A DNA stretch of 64,000 nt from assembly GCA_021786095.1 (NCBI GenBank), contig JAJYNX010000018.1, positions 25,960 through 89,959 of the forward strand, read 5' to 3'. Source of the stretch: Actinomycetes bacterium (lineage in GTDB: Bacteria; Actinomycetota; Acidimicrobiia; Acidimicrobiales; RAAP-2). The notes beneath the pieces are model-generated. The model saw nothing but the letters and a program-made list of their open reading frames with translations. It did not search any database and was not told the origin of the DNA. Made by a program: the position numbers and the translations under genes. Numbering within the stretch: position 1 is the first letter of the stretch; each line of letters begins with the position of its first letter. Below are positions 39,564-51,311 of this stretch, piece by piece.

Positions 39564-39644
39564 TCAGAGCCATCGTAGTGAGCCGTCGCTCACGCGCGCG
39601 GGTCATCTCATCACCTGTGCCATACTGGACCCGTCACGTACGTG

Positions 39645-39721
39645 GTGGGCGTAGCTCAGTTGGTTAGAGCGCCAGGTTGTGGTCCTGGAGGTCGCGGGTT
39701 CGACCCCCGTCGCTCACCCCA
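39645..39721 (+). tRNA. tRNA-His (anticodon GTG)
   Basis: GTGGGCGTAGCTCAGTTGGTTAGAGCGCCAGGTTGTGGTCCTGG...CGCTCAC, G-1 and C73 identity, CCA encoded. Confidence 0.93.
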
Positions 39722-39837
39722 TTACATTTGCATCCGCCGACGAGGGCCGTCCGCATCGCCGAGGTGTCGCGCAGGCCTCGGACGCGACCAGATAGATTGC
39801 GCGAGGAGCGCTCGACGAGCGCGCACCGGGGGTGGCC

Positions 39838-41262
39838 ATGACGATCGTACGCGAGTCCTTCTACATTGATGGCACGTGGGTGTCCGCGACGTCCGGCGCA
39901 ACACTCACCGTCACGACGTCGGGATCCGGCGAGCCCTATGCCACGGTTCCCGAGGGCACCGTCGACGAGGCCAACCGTGCCGTCGACGCCGCGGCCGCGG
40001 CCTTCACTTCCTGGTCGCGTACGACTCCCGCGGAGCGAGCCGAGTTCCTGCAACGAATCGCCGACCAGCTCGCCCAGCGCAGCGACGAGATTGCCCTCAC
40101 GATCGCCCACGAGGTAGGGATGCCCCTCGCCCTGGCCAAGGGGATCCAGGTGGGACTGCCCACCGCCACTTTCGCCGACAACGCCCGGCGCACGCGAGAC
40201 TTCACGTGGGAGGAGGTCGTCGGCAACTCGCTCCTCGTGCGCGAGCCCGTCGGCGTCGTCGTCGCGATCACTCCGTGGAACTACCCACTGCACCAGATCG
40301 CCAACAAGGTGGCCGCGGCCCTCGGCGCCGGATGCACAGTCGTGCTCAAGCCCAGCGAGGTCGCCCCCATCAACGCCTTCCTCCTGGCCGACATCATCGA
40401 CGACGTCGGACTGCCCCACGGCGTCTTCAACCTCATCACCGGAGTCGGCTCCGTCGTCGGCGAGGCTCTCGTCGCGCACCCGCGGACCGACATGGTGTCC
40501 TTCACCGGGTCGACGCGCGCGGGCAAGCGCGTGATGCAGATCGCCGCGGAGATGGTGAAGCGCGTGTCGCTCGAGTTGGGCGGCAAGTCCGCCAACGTGA
40601 TCCTCCCCGACGCGGACCTCTCGCGCGCGATACCCGACGGCGTCTTCAAGTGCTACCTGAACTCGGGTCAGACCTGCTCGGCCCTGACGCGAATGGTGGT
40701 GCCGCGCTCGCGGCTCGCCGAGATCGAGGACCTAGCGGTCAACGCCGCCGCGAATCTCGCCCCCGCCGACCCCGTCAGCGGATCGAGTCTTTTGGGACCA
40801 CTCGTCAGCGCGGCGCAACTGCAGCGCGTACGCGACTACATCACCACGGGGGTCAATGAGGGAGCTCGACTTCTCTGCGGCGGCGTCACGCCGCCCGCCG
40901 GACTCGAGAACGGTTACTACGTCACGCCCACGATCTTCTCCGACGTGTCCAACGACATGACGATCGCGCGCGAGGAGATCTTCGGCCCCGTCCTCTGCCT
41001 CATCCCCTACGACACCAAGGAGGAGGCCATCGCGATCGCCAACGACTCGTCCTACGGCCTCGCCGGCGGCGTGTGGGCCGGAACCGACGAGGAGGCCCTC
41101 GAGGTCGCGCGCCAACTGCGAACTGGCCAGGTCGAGATCAACGGAGGCGCCTTCAACGTCGTGGCCCCCTTCGGCGGCTACAAGCAGTCCGGGGTCGGTC
41201 GCGAGCTCGGGCAGTACGGCTTCGAGGAGTTCCTCGAGGTGAAGGCGATCCAGCGTCCCTAG
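39838..41262 (+). CDS. NAD-dependent aldehyde dehydrogenase
   Basis: [47 protein letters not shown]. Confidence 0.9.
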   Translation: MTIVRESFYIDGTWVSATSGATLTVTTSGSGEPYATVPEGTVDEANRAVDAAAAAFTSWSRTTPAERAEFLQRIADQLAQRSDEIALTIAHEVGMPLALAKGIQVGLPTATFADNARRTRDFTWEEVVGNSLLVREPVGVVVAITPWNYPLHQIANKVAAALGAGCTVVLKPSEVAPINAFLLADIIDDVGLPHGVFNLITGVGSVVGEALVAHPRTDMVSFTGSTRAGKRVMQIAAEMVKRVSLELGGKSANVILPDADLSRAIPDGVFKCYLNSGQTCSALTRMVVPRSRLAEIEDLAVNAAANLAPADPVSGSSLLGPLVSAAQLQRVRDYITTGVNEGARLLCGGVTPPAGLENGYYVTPTIFSDVSNDMTIAREEIFGPVLCLIPYDTKEEAIAIANDSSYGLAGGVWAGTDEEALEVARQLRTGQVEINGGAFNVVAPFGGYKQSGVGRELGQYGFEEFLEVKAIQRP

Positions 41263-41299
41263 CCCGTGGCGACCACGCGATCGGGTATAGACTCGACAC

Positions 41300-41372
41300 G
41301 CGCCGGTAGCTCAATTGGCAGAGCATTTGACTCTTAATCAACAGGTTCCGGGTTCAAGTCCCGGCCGGCGCA
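41300..41372 (+). tRNA. tRNA-Lys (anticodon CTT)
   Basis: GCGCCGG/CCGGCGC acceptor; TTGACTCTTAATCAA anticodon arm; GGTTCAAGTCC. Confidence 0.95.
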
Positions 41373-41467
41373 CGAAGTGCGAGATCGACGGTCTCGAGGC
41401 GAGCCGGCGGCGAGCGGACGAGAAATAGGAACCGTTCACTCGGGCTGACCAGTCCCTCCACGACCTC

Positions 41468-41506
41468 CGACACACCACCGCGACACACCACTGCACGACA
41501 CCACCG
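41468..41506. repeat. Three contiguous 13-bp repeats
   Basis: CGACACACCACCG / CGACACACCACTG / CACGACACCACCG. Confidence 0.7.
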
Positions 41507-41513
41507 CCGAGTA

Positions 41514-41537
41514 CCACCGACCCGGACAGATCGGTGG
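41514..41537 (-). terminator. Possible ftsH-side terminator hairpin (no T tract)
   Basis: Perfect 7-bp stem CCACCGA-10 nt-TCGGTGG just after the ftsH stop. Confidence 0.4.
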
Positions 41538-41539
41538 CC

Positions 41540-43492
41540 TCACGATTCGTCCGATGGCGCACCGTGCACGATAGGCGAAACGGCACGTGCGTGGTCGGGT
41601 GAGACGGTCACGCCACCCGCACCCGAGGGCTCGGGGCGACCCGCCAACTGGTAGACGACGGCGCCGTCGACGGTCTCGTTGGCGACCAGGAGCGCCACCA
41701 GCTGATCCAGGACGTCGCGGTGCTCCTGGATGATCGCCATCGCTCGCTGCTCGGCCTCGTGCACGATGCGCGCGACCTCGGCGTCGATGGCCGCCTGCGT
41801 GGCCTCCGCGAAGGGCCGGCTCGACATCGCGTTGCCGCCCTCGCCCAGGAAGACCGACCCGCCAGACGGGTAGCCCACCGGGCCGAGCGTGGGTGACATG
41901 CCGAACTCGCGCACCATCTTCGTGGCGAGATCGGTCGCCTTGGCCAGATCATTGGACGCCCCGGTCGATCCCTGACCGAGCACAACCACCTCGCTGGCGC
42001 GGCCACCGAGGTACACGGCGAGAGTGGCGTAGAGGTAGTCCTCGCCGTAGAGGTGACGCTCGTTCAGTGGCAGCTGCTCGGTGACACCGAGCGTCTGGCC
42101 CGCGGGCAGGATCGTGACCTTGGCGACGGGATCCGCCTTGTCGCTGTAGACCGCCACCAGCGCGTGACCCGACTCGTGCACCGCGACCGCGTGCTGCTCG
42201 TCGGGCATCAGGACGTTGGATCCCTCGCGCAGGCCGAGGATGATCCGATCACGGGCCTGGTCGAAGTCCGACGCGCTGAGGACGGTGCGATCGTCGCGCA
42301 CGGCCACGATCGCCGCCTCGTTGACCAGGTTCGCGAGATCAGCACCGGAGAAGCCGGGGGTTCCACGCGCCACCACCTGGAGGTCGACGTCGGGACCCAA
42401 CTGCTTGCCGCGCGCGTGAACCCGCAGGATCGCCAACCGCTCGGGGAGGGTGGGCAGCGGGATGACCACCTGGCGATCGAAGCGACCCGGACGTAGCAGC
42501 GCCGGGTCGAGGATCTCGGGCCGGTTGGTCGCTGCCAGCACGACGATGCCCTCCGCGGGATCGAAGCCGTCCATCTCGGCCAGCAGCTGGTTGAGCGTCT
42601 GCTCGCGCTCGTCGTTCGCGACCACCATCGCCCCCCCGCGGCGTTGGCCGATCGCGTCGATCTCGTCGATGAAGATGATCGCCGGCGCGCGCTTGCGGGC
42701 CTCGGCGAAGAGGTCACGCACCCGCGCCGCGCCGACGCCGACGAACATCTCGACGAAGCTGGAGCCGGTGACCGAGAAGAACGGCACGCTGGCCTCGCCG
42801 GCCACCGCGCGAGCGAGGAGCGTCTTGCCGGTCCCGGGCGGTCCCACCATCAAGACCCCTCGGGGAGCCATGGCGCCCGCTCGCACGTAGCGCTCGGGCC
42901 GACGCAGGAAGTCGACCACCTCGCGGATCTCGAGCTTGGCCCCCTCGTAGCCGGCGACGTCGGCGAAGGTCGTCTTGGGGCGCTCCTCGTCGAAGACCTT
43001 CGCCCGCGAGCGCCCCACGCCGAGCGCGCCCTGCAGGCCACCGGACCCCCTCGACATCCGCCACCAGATGTAGCCGACCACCAGGAACGGCGACAGCAGG
43101 ATGAGCCAGGAGAGCACGTCGGTGCCAAAGGAGGTCCCCGTGGTCTGGGCGGTGATCTGCACCCCGCTGGCGCGCAACTGATCGAGGAAGGCCTGCCCGG
43201 TCTGCGGCGGAATGGCCGTGGTGTAGGTCTTGCCGTTCGTGAGCGTCCCCGTCGCCGCCCCACTCGTCTCCAACGTGACGCTCTTCACCGTGTGCGCGGC
43301 GACGTCGCTCATGAAGGCGGAGTAGTTGAGGGTCACGGGGGTCTGGCTGCTCGTCGCCGGCACGAAGAAGAGCAGGAGGATGAACGCTGCGAGCGCGATG
43401 AGCCAGAGGTAGTGCCGCCACGCCGGCGGCGGCGGCGGGGCGGTCGGAGTGCCCTTGTCCTGCGTCGGCGGGGCGCTAGCTGGCTTGGTCAC
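41540..43492 (-). CDS. ftsH: ATP-dependent zinc metalloprotease FtsH
   Basis: [27 protein letters not shown]; start trimmed to GTG 43492. Confidence 0.94.
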   Translation of the reverse strand: MTKPASAPPTQDKGTPTAPPPPPAWRHYLWLIALAAFILLLFFVPATSSQTPVTLNYSAFMSDVAAHTVKSVTLETSGAATGTLTNGKTYTTAIPPQTGQAFLDQLRASGVQITAQTTGTSFGTDVLSWLILLSPFLVVGYIWWRMSRGSGGLQGALGVGRSRAKVFDEERPKTTFADVAGYEGAKLEIREVVDFLRRPERYVRAGAMAPRGVLMVGPPGTGKTLLARAVAGEASVPFFSVTGSSFVEMFVGVGAARVRDLFAEARKRAPAIIFIDEIDAIGQRRGGAMVVANDEREQTLNQLLAEMDGFDPAEGIVVLAATNRPEILDPALLRPGRFDRQVVIPLPTLPERLAILRVHARGKQLGPDVDLQVVARGTPGFSGADLANLVNEAAIVAVRDDRTVLSASDFDQARDRIILGLREGSNVLMPDEQHAVAVHESGHALVAVYSDKADPVAKVTILPAGQTLGVTEQLPLNERHLYGEDYLYATLAVYLGGRASEVVVLGQGSTGASNDLAKATDLATKMVREFGMSPTLGPVGYPSGGSVFLGEGGNAMSSRPFAEATQAAIDAEVARIVHEAEQRAMAIIQEHRDVLDQLVALLVANETVDGAVVYQLAGRPEPSGAGGVTVSPDHARAVSPIVHGAPSDES

Positions 43493-43745
43493 GAGTGATC
43501 CCTCCGTCGTCGCTTCATCGTCCGCCCCCGACGGCCCGGCTCCGCCCACCCGCACGCGCCGCGCGGCGCGGTGCCCGAGGTCGGGTCGGGCGTCCATCCA
43601 CGGCGCCGGTCGTCTTCCATCTCCACCAGGATGCCAGTTCCGCGGCCACGGTGGGGCCGACCGGACCGGCACGAGACGAGCGGCCGCGCGGGGCCGCCGG
43701 CCGCGCACCGAGCACGCCGCGCCCGCCCCGTGCGCGTCGCCGATC

Positions 43746-44984
43746 TCACCAGTCGTGCACCGTTCCGTCGGCCAGCCGGTTGTAGGGGAGGTACGCCCGC
43801 TCGTAGGGGTACTTGCCGGCCTCGTCCACGTTGAGCGACACGCCCAGCCCCGGCTCGTCACCGGGGTGCAGGTAGCCGTCGCGCCACGTGAAGGACTGCT
43901 CGAACACCTCGTTGGTCCGCGCCCCGTGCGTCATGTACTCCTGGATGCCGAAGTTGTGAATCGCCAGGCCCAGGTGCAGGGCGGCGGCCATCCCCACCGG
44001 CGACACGTCCGTGGGCCCGTGCATCCCCGACTTGATCTGGTACTGGGCGGCGTACTCGAGCAGCCGCTTCAGGTGGGTGATGCCGCCGGCGTGGGTCACC
44101 GCGCTACGCACGTAGTCGATGAGCTGCTCGCGGATGATCAGCTGGTAGTCCCAGATCGTGTTGAAGATCTCCCCGATGGCCAGGGGCGTCGTCGTGTGCT
44201 GGCGCACGAGGCGTAGCGCCTCCTGGTTCTCGGCGGGCGTGCAGTCCTCGAGCCAGAAGAGGTCGTACGGCTCGAGGGAGCGCCCTAGTTGCGCCGCCTC
44301 GATCGGGGTCATCCGATGGTGTCCGTCGTGCAGTAGCGGAAGCTCGGGGCCGAACTCGTGGCGCACCGCCTCGAAGACCGTGGGCACGTGGCGCAGGTAG
44401 CGCCGAGTGTCCCAGTCCTCCTGGACCGCCAGCGCGCCGCGTTGAGCCGGCTCGTGGTCGTAGCGCACTCCCGCGTTGGCCGCAGTGGTCGCGTTGGACG
44501 CGATCCCGTAGATGGCGGCGAGACCCGGGACGCCGGTCTGCACGCGCACGGCCCGGTAGCCCTGCTCCAGGTGCGCGCGAATGCTGTCGAAGAGCTCGTC
44601 GAGCGACTTGCCCGACGCGTGGCCGTACGCCAGCAGACCCCGCCGCGACGCCCCCCCGAGCAGCTGGTAGAGGGGCATGCCGGCCCGCTTGGCCTTGATG
44701 TCCCACAACGCGACGTCCACCGCGGCGATCGCCGCCATCGTGACCGGGCCCCGGCGCCAGTACGCCCCGCGGTAGAGGAACTGCCACGTGTCCTCGATGT
44801 TGCGCTCGTCGCGATCGATCAGCAGCGGCACGACGTGGTCGCGCAGGTAGCTCACCACGGCGAGCTCGCGACCGTTGAGGGTGGCGTCGCCCAGACCGGT
44901 CACGCCCTCGTCGGTGGTGAGCTTCAGCGTGACGAAGTTCCGATCCGGGCTCGTGACGATGACCTCCGCGGCGACGATTCCCAT
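43746..44984 (-). CDS. manD: Enolase-superfamily D-mannonate dehydratase (ManD/RspA type)
   Basis: [58 protein letters not shown]; neighbours uxuB/uxaC. Confidence 0.88.
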   Translation of the reverse strand: MGIVAAEVIVTSPDRNFVTLKLTTDEGVTGLGDATLNGRELAVVSYLRDHVVPLLIDRDERNIEDTWQFLYRGAYWRRGPVTMAAIAAVDVALWDIKAKRAGMPLYQLLGGASRRGLLAYGHASGKSLDELFDSIRAHLEQGYRAVRVQTGVPGLAAIYGIASNATTAANAGVRYDHEPAQRGALAVQEDWDTRRYLRHVPTVFEAVRHEFGPELPLLHDGHHRMTPIEAAQLGRSLEPYDLFWLEDCTPAENQEALRLVRQHTTTPLAIGEIFNTIWDYQLIIREQLIDYVRSAVTHAGGITHLKRLLEYAAQYQIKSGMHGPTDVSPVGMAAALHLGLAIHNFGIQEYMTHGARTNEVFEQSFTWRDGYLHPGDEPGLGVSLNVDEAGKYPYERAYLPYNRLADGTVHDW

Positions 44985-44985
44985 A

Positions 44986-46419
44986 TCAGCTCCTCTCGGT
45001 AGTGAGTGGTGGGGGCGCCGTCCCGGCGTCGAACGGCGTGGCGCTCGCATCGACGAGCCGCGTGATGCGCTCGAGCAGGGACGGCGTCTCGACCAGGTCG
45101 GGCTCGACCAGCGCGAGCAGCTCCCTCGCGGGAGATGCCGACCCACGGCGCGAAGTGACCGCATCCAGCTCCGCGTCGGGGAACGAGCCACGCGCCACCA
45201 CCAGCCGCACCCACGACGCCAGCGCCGCGACGCCAGCCGGACAGTCCCGGCCGGCTCGCCACTCGGCCACGACGACCGGGACGACTCGCGTGCGCAGCTT
45301 CATCACCGAGTCCGACGCGACCTGCTCGAGCTGGTAGGCGATGCGGGCGTTGGCGAAGCGCTCGACCAGCTGGTCGCAGTACTCGTCCAAACCCAGGTAG
45401 TCGGGCAGGTGATGGCGGGCCGAGGTCCAGAACGACTCCACCGCCCGACGGCACGCCGCGTCGCCGATCGCCTCGGCCACCGTGCGCAGGCCAGCCTCGA
45501 GTCCCAAGTAGGCGAGCAGGCTGTGCGCCCCGTTGAGCAGCCACAGCTTGCGCCGCTCGTACGGCTCGATGTCGGCCACGACGAGCGCGCCGGCTGCCTC
45601 CCAGCGAGGTCGCCCGGCGGGGAACGATCCGCACAGGACCCAGCTGGCGAACGGCTCGGTCACGACCGGCGCGGCGTCTCGCCAGCCGGTCTCGTGTGCC
45701 ACCAGAGCGACGTCGCGGTCGGTGGTGTGTGGGGTGATCCGGTCCACGCTCGTCGAGACGAACGTCACGTTCTCGCCCATCCACTCGACCAGTGCCGCGT
45801 CGACGAGCTGCGCCAACTGGGTCAGCCCCCGCTGGAGCATCCGGCCGTTGCTCGGCACGTTGTCGCACGGCACGATCGCGATGGCTCCCGCCCCGGCGCG
45901 TCGGCGCGCCTCCAGGCCGAGCAGGATTCGCCCCGGCACCGTCGCCACGGCGCACGGCTCGAGCCGCGTCGCGCGCACCGCCGCCACCAGGAGCTCGAGG
46001 TCACGGCCGAGTTCGACGTCGACGGGGTCGGGAGTGCCGTCGAGGCCCAGTCGGTAGCCGGCCTCGGTGACGGTGATCGTCAGCACGACGATCTCGGGCC
46101 GCGACAGCACCTCGATCAGCGCCGCGACATCGGTGCCCTCGTGCACCTCGACCAGGTTCGTGACGATCTCGAAGGAGTCGGCCGACCCCGAGCGCTCGAT
46201 CAGGGTGTAGAGCCCGCCCTGGGCGCGCAGGGTCGCCGCCAGGCCGCCGGCGCGCCCGGCGAAGGAGCAGACGCCCCACTCGTCCCCGTCCGCGGCGTGC
46301 GCGGTGAACCACACCTGGTGCGCCCGATGGAAGGCCCCGAGTCCGATGTGGGCGATCCGCGCTCGCGGTCGCGTCACCACGCCGAGCTCGTCCGGCGTCA
46401 GCGGTCGGGCCGCCGTCAT
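44986..46419 (-). CDS. uxuB: Mannitol dehydrogenase family; fructuronate/mannonate oxidoreductase
   Basis: [35 protein letters not shown]. Confidence 0.87.
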   Translation of the reverse strand: MTAARPLTPDELGVVTRPRARIAHIGLGAFHRAHQVWFTAHAADGDEWGVCSFAGRAGGLAATLRAQGGLYTLIERSGSADSFEIVTNLVEVHEGTDVAALIEVLSRPEIVVLTITVTEAGYRLGLDGTPDPVDVELGRDLELLVAAVRATRLEPCAVATVPGRILLGLEARRRAGAGAIAIVPCDNVPSNGRMLQRGLTQLAQLVDAALVEWMGENVTFVSTSVDRITPHTTDRDVALVAHETGWRDAAPVVTEPFASWVLCGSFPAGRPRWEAAGALVVADIEPYERRKLWLLNGAHSLLAYLGLEAGLRTVAEAIGDAACRRAVESFWTSARHHLPDYLGLDEYCDQLVERFANARIAYQLEQVASDSVMKLRTRVVPVVVAEWRAGRDCPAGVAALASWVRLVVARGSFPDAELDAVTSRRGSASPARELLALVEPDLVETPSLLERITRLVDASATPFDAGTAPPPLTTERS

Positions 46420-47828
46420 AGCTTGAACGCTCGCCTCGGCGCGGCGTCGATGACGTCGACGATGATCTCGCGCGCTCGCGTCAGAGTCAGACGGTGCTCG
46501 GCCACCAGGCGCGCCAGAAACGACGCCTCCACGCGACGAGCGACGTTGTGGCGCGCGGGAATCGAGCAGAAGGCGCGCGTGTCGTCGACGAAGCCGCCGT
46601 AGCGCGAGAAGCCCGTCGTCTCGGTGACCGCCGCACGGAAGCGCAGCATCGCGTCAGGCGCGTCGAGGAACCACCAGGGGGAACCCAGGTAGACGCCCCG
46701 GTAGAAGCCCGCCAGGGGGGCCAGCTCGCGCGAGAACGTGCTCTCGTCGAGCGTGAACAGGACCACGTGAAAGCCCGGGGCGTTGCCGAAGTCAGCCAGC
46801 AGCGGACGCAACCCGGTCGCGAACTCGACCGGCACCGGGATGTCGTGACCCGTGTCCGGACCGTAGCGCGCGTAGGTATCGGGGTCGTAGTTGCGCAACG
46901 AGCCCGGATGGATCGCCATGACCAGCCCGTCCTCGACGCTCATTCGAGCCATCTCGTAGAGCATGTGGGCCTCGAACGCGTCGCGATCGTCCTGGGTGGC
47001 ACCGCCCCGGCGCACCCGATCGAACAGCCGCGCGGCCGCCGGCGCCTCGAGCTTCAGGCTCCGCGGCGCGCGCACGCCATGGTCGGCTGCGGTCCCCCCG
47101 GCCTCGAGAAAGTGCTGACGTCGACCGCGCAGTGCGGTCAGGTACCCGTCGTACCCGCTTCGACCCTCCCCCGCCTGGGCGATGAGCCGGTCCACCCGGT
47201 CCGCGAAGTCGGGTGTGGCCGCGTCGACGTACGCGTCGGGGCGAAAGGTGGGCAGCACGCGAGCTGTGAACGTCGGGTCCGCGGCCAGGCGGTGGTGGGC
47301 CGCGAGGTCGTCGAGGGGGTCGTCGGTGGTCGCGAGCACCTCGACCGCGAACGACTGGACGAGTGCCCGCGGACGCAGCGCGGGCTCGCCCAACCGCGCG
47401 GCGATCCGCTCGTAGAGCCGGTCGGCGCTCTCGCGCGACGGCACCTCGCGCACATCGAAGAGGTCGGCCAATTCGCTGACGAGCCAGTTGGCCGACGCGG
47501 TGCCGTCGAACACGGGCCAGGCGGCGCAGAACGCGCGCCAGATCGCGCGCGGGTCGGCGTCCGCATTGCCCACGCCCAGCGCCGCCAGTGAGGCGCCGTT
47601 GGCGTGCAGGAGCCGGGTGACGTAGTGATCCGGCGTGACCAGGAGACGGGCGGGGTCGGCGAATGGTTCGTCGTCGGCGATCACCGACGCGCTCACGTGG
47701 CCGTGCGGCGACACGATCGGGAGGTCCTCGACGCAGGTCAACAGCTCGCGCGCGATCGCGCGCGTGGTCGGATCCGCCGGCAACAGTCGGTCAGGGCTCA
47801 CCGTGCCTGGCTCCGATGTCGTCACCAT
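46416..47828 (-). CDS. uxaC: Glucuronate isomerase
   Basis: PIVSPHGHVSA; AIHPGSLRNYDP; FSRYGGFVDDTRAFCSIPARHN. Confidence 0.92.
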   Translation of the reverse strand: MVTTSEPGTVSPDRLLPADPTTRAIARELLTCVEDLPIVSPHGHVSASVIADDEPFADPARLLVTPDHYVTRLLHANGASLAALGVGNADADPRAIWRAFCAAWPVFDGTASANWLVSELADLFDVREVPSRESADRLYERIAARLGEPALRPRALVQSFAVEVLATTDDPLDDLAAHHRLAADPTFTARVLPTFRPDAYVDAATPDFADRVDRLIAQAGEGRSGYDGYLTALRGRRQHFLEAGGTAADHGVRAPRSLKLEAPAAARLFDRVRRGGATQDDRDAFEAHMLYEMARMSVEDGLVMAIHPGSLRNYDPDTYARYGPDTGHDIPVPVEFATGLRPLLADFGNAPGFHVVLFTLDESTFSRELAPLAGFYRGVYLGSPWWFLDAPDAMLRFRAAVTETTGFSRYGGFVDDTRAFCSIPARHNVARRVEASFLARLVAEHRLTLTRAREIIVDVIDAAPRRAFKL

Positions 47829-47987
47829 TCCACCTTCTCGCGAGGCCCGCGTCGCCGACGAGCGCGCCAGGCACTCGCGAGTCCTCGACCGGTCTCGCTC
47901 GTCACTGGCCTACCTGTACGCTACCTCTCCGCACACTCGCGTCGTCGAGGGCCGCGGCCCCTCGCTCGCCGTCGCGACGTACCATGA

Positions 47988-48527
47988 GTGATGACGAGTA
48001 CGCGCGACGCCACCGACGACACGCCCATCGTGGTGATGGGCGTGTCGGGTTCGGGCAAGACCACCATCGGTCTCGCACTGGCCGCTCGACTGGGCGTCGA
48101 GTTCCTCGACGCCGACGATCTGCACCCGCCCGAGAACCGGGCGAAGATGGCGTCGGGTCACCCGTTGGACGACGAGGACCGGCTCCCGTGGCTGCACGCC
48201 GTCGGTCGCTACATGCGAGACGCCGCGTCGCGGGGCCAACGCGTGGTCGTGGCCTGCTCCGCCCTCAAGCGCCGCTACCGCGACCTCCTGCGCACGTACG
48301 TTCCTGACGCACCCTTCGTGTACCTCCAGGGCACGCCCGCACTCCTGGGGGCCCGACTGGAGGGCCGCACGAACCACTTCATGCCCCGTTCGCTCTTGGC
48401 GTCCCAGTTGGCCGATCTGGAGCCGCTGGACGTCGACGAGTCCGGCGTCACCGTTGACGTCGACGTCGACGTCGCTCGAATCGTCGACGAGGTGGTCGAG
48501 GCGCTCACCTCGTCGCGGGGCCGCTGA
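47988..48527 (+). CDS. gntK: Gluconokinase (GntK-type)
   Basis: VVMGVSGSGKTTIGLALAARLGVEFLDADDLHPPENRAKMASGHPLDDEDRLPWL. Confidence 0.93.
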   Translation: MMTSTRDATDDTPIVVMGVSGSGKTTIGLALAARLGVEFLDADDLHPPENRAKMASGHPLDDEDRLPWLHAVGRYMRDAASRGQRVVVACSALKRRYRDLLRTYVPDAPFVYLQGTPALLGARLEGRTNHFMPRSLLASQLADLEPLDVDESGVTVDVDVDVARIVDEVVEALTSSRGR

Positions 48528-48600
48528 GCGACGACGCCGCGAACGGGCCACCCGTGACCGGCGACCCGCATGATCAGGTGACCCGCGCGCGACTCTTGGC

Positions 48601-50421
48601 TCACTCGGCCGGTGAGGAGTCCTCGGAGGTGACGCCGGGGGCGTCCGACGTCGGGTAGTGATACTTGCCGCCGCGCAGCGACGAGGCGCCGGCCGCCACC
48701 AGACAGGCACCGATGGAGAAGTCGAACGCCTCGTGCAGCCCGTTGGCGAACGGACGCGAGATGAGGGTGGGGAAGAAGCCCCGACCGGCGAGCACGGCGG
48801 CCTGACGCGCGGGCAGCTTCGCCAGAGCCGTGACACCGACGATGTGCTGGACCGGGTTGTACCCCAGGAAGGCGGCGAACAGAGTCGAGACCGGGGGAAG
48901 ATGCGACGCCGCGCTCGCCACCGACACGGGAACGCCGTGGGCGACGAGTCCGTGGAAGAGCGCCGACGGCAGAGTGGCCGAGAGTCCGATGATGATGAGC
49001 GTGAAGAAGACGCCCACCGACAGCACCTGGGCCGAGTTCTGGAACGTGGAGGTCATCCCCGCGCCGACGCCGCGATGCTCCGCCGGCAGGCTGTTCATCA
49101 CGCCCGCACGATTCGGTGCCGCGAACGCGCCCATCGCGAGGCCGTTCAGCAGGAGGACCGGCGCGAACTCGGCGTAGGAGAAGTTGATGGGCAGCCGCTC
49201 GAGGAGCAGAAACGAACCGGCCGCGACGATCATCCCTCCCGTGGCGAAGGGGCGCGATCCGAAGCGGTCCGACAGGAACCCCGAGACCGGCCCGGCGAGC
49301 AGGAAGCCCGCCGTCATCGGCAGCATGTAGATGCCGGCCCACAACGGCGTGCGGCTGAAGTCGTACCCGTGCAGCGGTAGCCAGATCCCCTGGAGCCAGA
49401 TGATCAGGATGAACATCAGGCCCCCACGCCCCATGCTCGCGAGCAGCGAGGAGAGACTCCCCGCGGTGAAGGCCCGGATCCGAAACAGCGCCAGTCGGAA
49501 CATCGGGTCGGCGACCCGCTGCTCGACGATCGCGAAGGCGGCGAGCAGCACTACGCCGCTCGCCAGACTAGCCAGGACGAAGGGGCTGGACCAGCCCATG
49601 GTGGATCCTCCGTAGGGCTGGATGCCGTAGGTGATCCCGACCATGATCCCGATGAGGCCCAGAGCGAAGGTGACGTTGCCCGCCCAGTCCAGACGCGCCG
49701 TCGAGCGTCGTGGCACCTCGCGCAGCTTGCGGTAGGCCCACACGGTGCCGAAGAGCCCGATGGGCACCGACACCAGGAAGATCAGCCGCCACTGGATCGG
49801 CGCGAGCACGCCACCGAGGATGAGGCCGATGAAGGACCCACTGAGCCCCGCGACCTGATTGATGCCGAGCGCCATCCCGCGCTGGTTCTCGGGGAACGCG
49901 TCAGTCAGGATCGCCGAGGAGTTGGCGATCAGCATCGCCGCCCCCACCCCCTGGAACACCCGCATCACCACCAGCCACAGCGCGGCGGCGGTGCCCGACA
50001 TCCAGGTGACGCTGAGCGCCAGCGAGAAGGCGGTGTACACGGCGAAGCCCAGGTTGTAGATGCGCACGCGCCCGTACATGTCGCCGAGGCGCCCGAGGCT
50101 GACCACCAGCACACTGGTGACCACCATAAAACTGAGGATCATCCACAGCAGGTAGAAGCTGTTCCGGGGCAGGAGCGGATTGATGTGGATGCCCCGGAAG
50201 ATGTCCGGCAGCGCAATCAGCATGATCGTGATGTCGATCATCGACATCAGTGAGCCGAGGGTGGTGTTGGAGAGGGCTACCCACTTGTAGCGATCGTCGC
50301 GCGGAGTCGCCACCACTACCGAGGGCGAGCGAACCTGACTCACATCTGCACCACGGTGGTCGAGGTCCGCGACGTACCGCGCCCGACCGCCCGGTGCCGG
50401 GGCGATGACGACCCATTCCAC
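48601..50421 (-). CDS. MFS transporter, DHA2/EmrB-QacA-like
   Basis: 14-TM-like pattern; ALPDIFRGIHINPL...FQGVGAAMLIANSSAILTDAFPENQRGMALGIN. Confidence 0.85.
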   Translation of the reverse strand: MEWVVIAPAPGGRARYVADLDHRGADVSQVRSPSVVVATPRDDRYKWVALSNTTLGSLMSMIDITIMLIALPDIFRGIHINPLLPRNSFYLLWMILSFMVVTSVLVVSLGRLGDMYGRVRIYNLGFAVYTAFSLALSVTWMSGTAAALWLVVMRVFQGVGAAMLIANSSAILTDAFPENQRGMALGINQVAGLSGSFIGLILGGVLAPIQWRLIFLVSVPIGLFGTVWAYRKLREVPRRSTARLDWAGNVTFALGLIGIMVGITYGIQPYGGSTMGWSSPFVLASLASGVVLLAAFAIVEQRVADPMFRLALFRIRAFTAGSLSSLLASMGRGGLMFILIIWLQGIWLPLHGYDFSRTPLWAGIYMLPMTAGFLLAGPVSGFLSDRFGSRPFATGGMIVAAGSFLLLERLPINFSYAEFAPVLLLNGLAMGAFAAPNRAGVMNSLPAEHRGVGAGMTSTFQNSAQVLSVGVFFTLIIIGLSATLPSALFHGLVAHGVPVSVASAASHLPPVSTLFAAFLGYNPVQHIVGVTALAKLPARQAAVLAGRGFFPTLISRPFANGLHEAFDFSIGACLVAAGASSLRGGKYHYPTSDAPGVTSEDSSPAE

Positions 50422-50588
50422 GTGCCCAGCGGCGCGCCGAGTAAAGAAACCCGACGAGGCCTACGCCGTACGCGTATCTCTCGCCGCAGTCGTGCCACGC
50501 CTGGATCCTACGACGACGAAACGGTGCGGACTCGTCCCCCGAGCCGACGACTGGCCGATCGCGCGGAGTCGCGCGACGCGTCAGAGTG

Positions 50589-51311
50589 CTATCCCTTGAC
50601 GACCGACGTGTAGGGAATCAGCGTGCCGGCGGGTGGCGTCGACTCCTTCACCGACTCGCCCCACCGCGAGAAGTACGTCGTGCCCGAACCCGAGCTGCTC
50701 GACACCTCCTCGCGCTGGGGCAGGGGCCTCTTGCCCGCCGAGAGTGTGAGCACACTGGTCGTGCGCGTGGTGGTGGTCGTCGCCTTCGTCGTCCACGTCA
50801 GCACGTACGCACCGTGCGCACCGCGCGAGAGGCGCACGTCCTTCTGGGTCGGCAGGAAGGCCGAGAACGCACCCACCGTCAGGTTCGACCTGAAGCTCAC
50901 GTACGGCGACGTGCCCGCCTTCATCGAGATCGACTTCGTCCCGACCTTCTTCTGCTCACTCGACGTCAGACCAACCAGGGTGACGAGACCCGACGCGTTG
51001 CCCCACAGGTAGGCGTAGGTGGGCGTGACCGAGATCGAGACCTTCGCCGCGCCCGACGTGAACGTCTCCGAGCCGCTCGTACGACCCAGGTCCGCCACGA
51101 CGCTGTTGCGCGTGGTGGCGGATCGAGACCGCACCACGATGTGCACGCCGCGCTCCGTGGCCATGGCCGCGCGCACGGTCTTCAGGACCGACGCCGCGCC
51201 AGGGCCCTTGATCGCGGCCTGCGCCACGAGCGGTGCCCCACTCACCGACGCGGTGGCGCCCAGGATCATCGCGAGCAGGCTACGACGTACGACTCGATTC
51301 ATGAACATCAC
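50589..51311 (-). CDS. Secreted protein of unknown function (LolA/LppX-like fold possible)
   Basis: Signal-peptide-like N-terminus; beta-rich 240 aa. Confidence 0.5.
   Translation of the reverse strand: MMFMNRVVRRSLLAMILGATASVSGAPLVAQAAIKGPGAASVLKTVRAAMATERGVHIVVRSRSATTRNSVVADLGRTSGSETFTSGAAKVSISVTPTYAYLWGNASGLVTLVGLTSSEQKKVGTKSISMKAGTSPYVSFRSNLTVGAFSAFLPTQKDVRLSRGAHGAYVLTWTTKATTTTTRTTSVLTLSAGKRPLPQREEVSSSSGSGTTYFSRWGESVKESTPPAGTLIPYTSVVKG

Noticed and set aside
39491-41372. tRNA-bounded genomic island between tRNA-Arg, tRNA-His and tRNA-Lys
   Set aside because: Contains only one ALDH; no integrase and no duplicated tRNA 3' ends seen.
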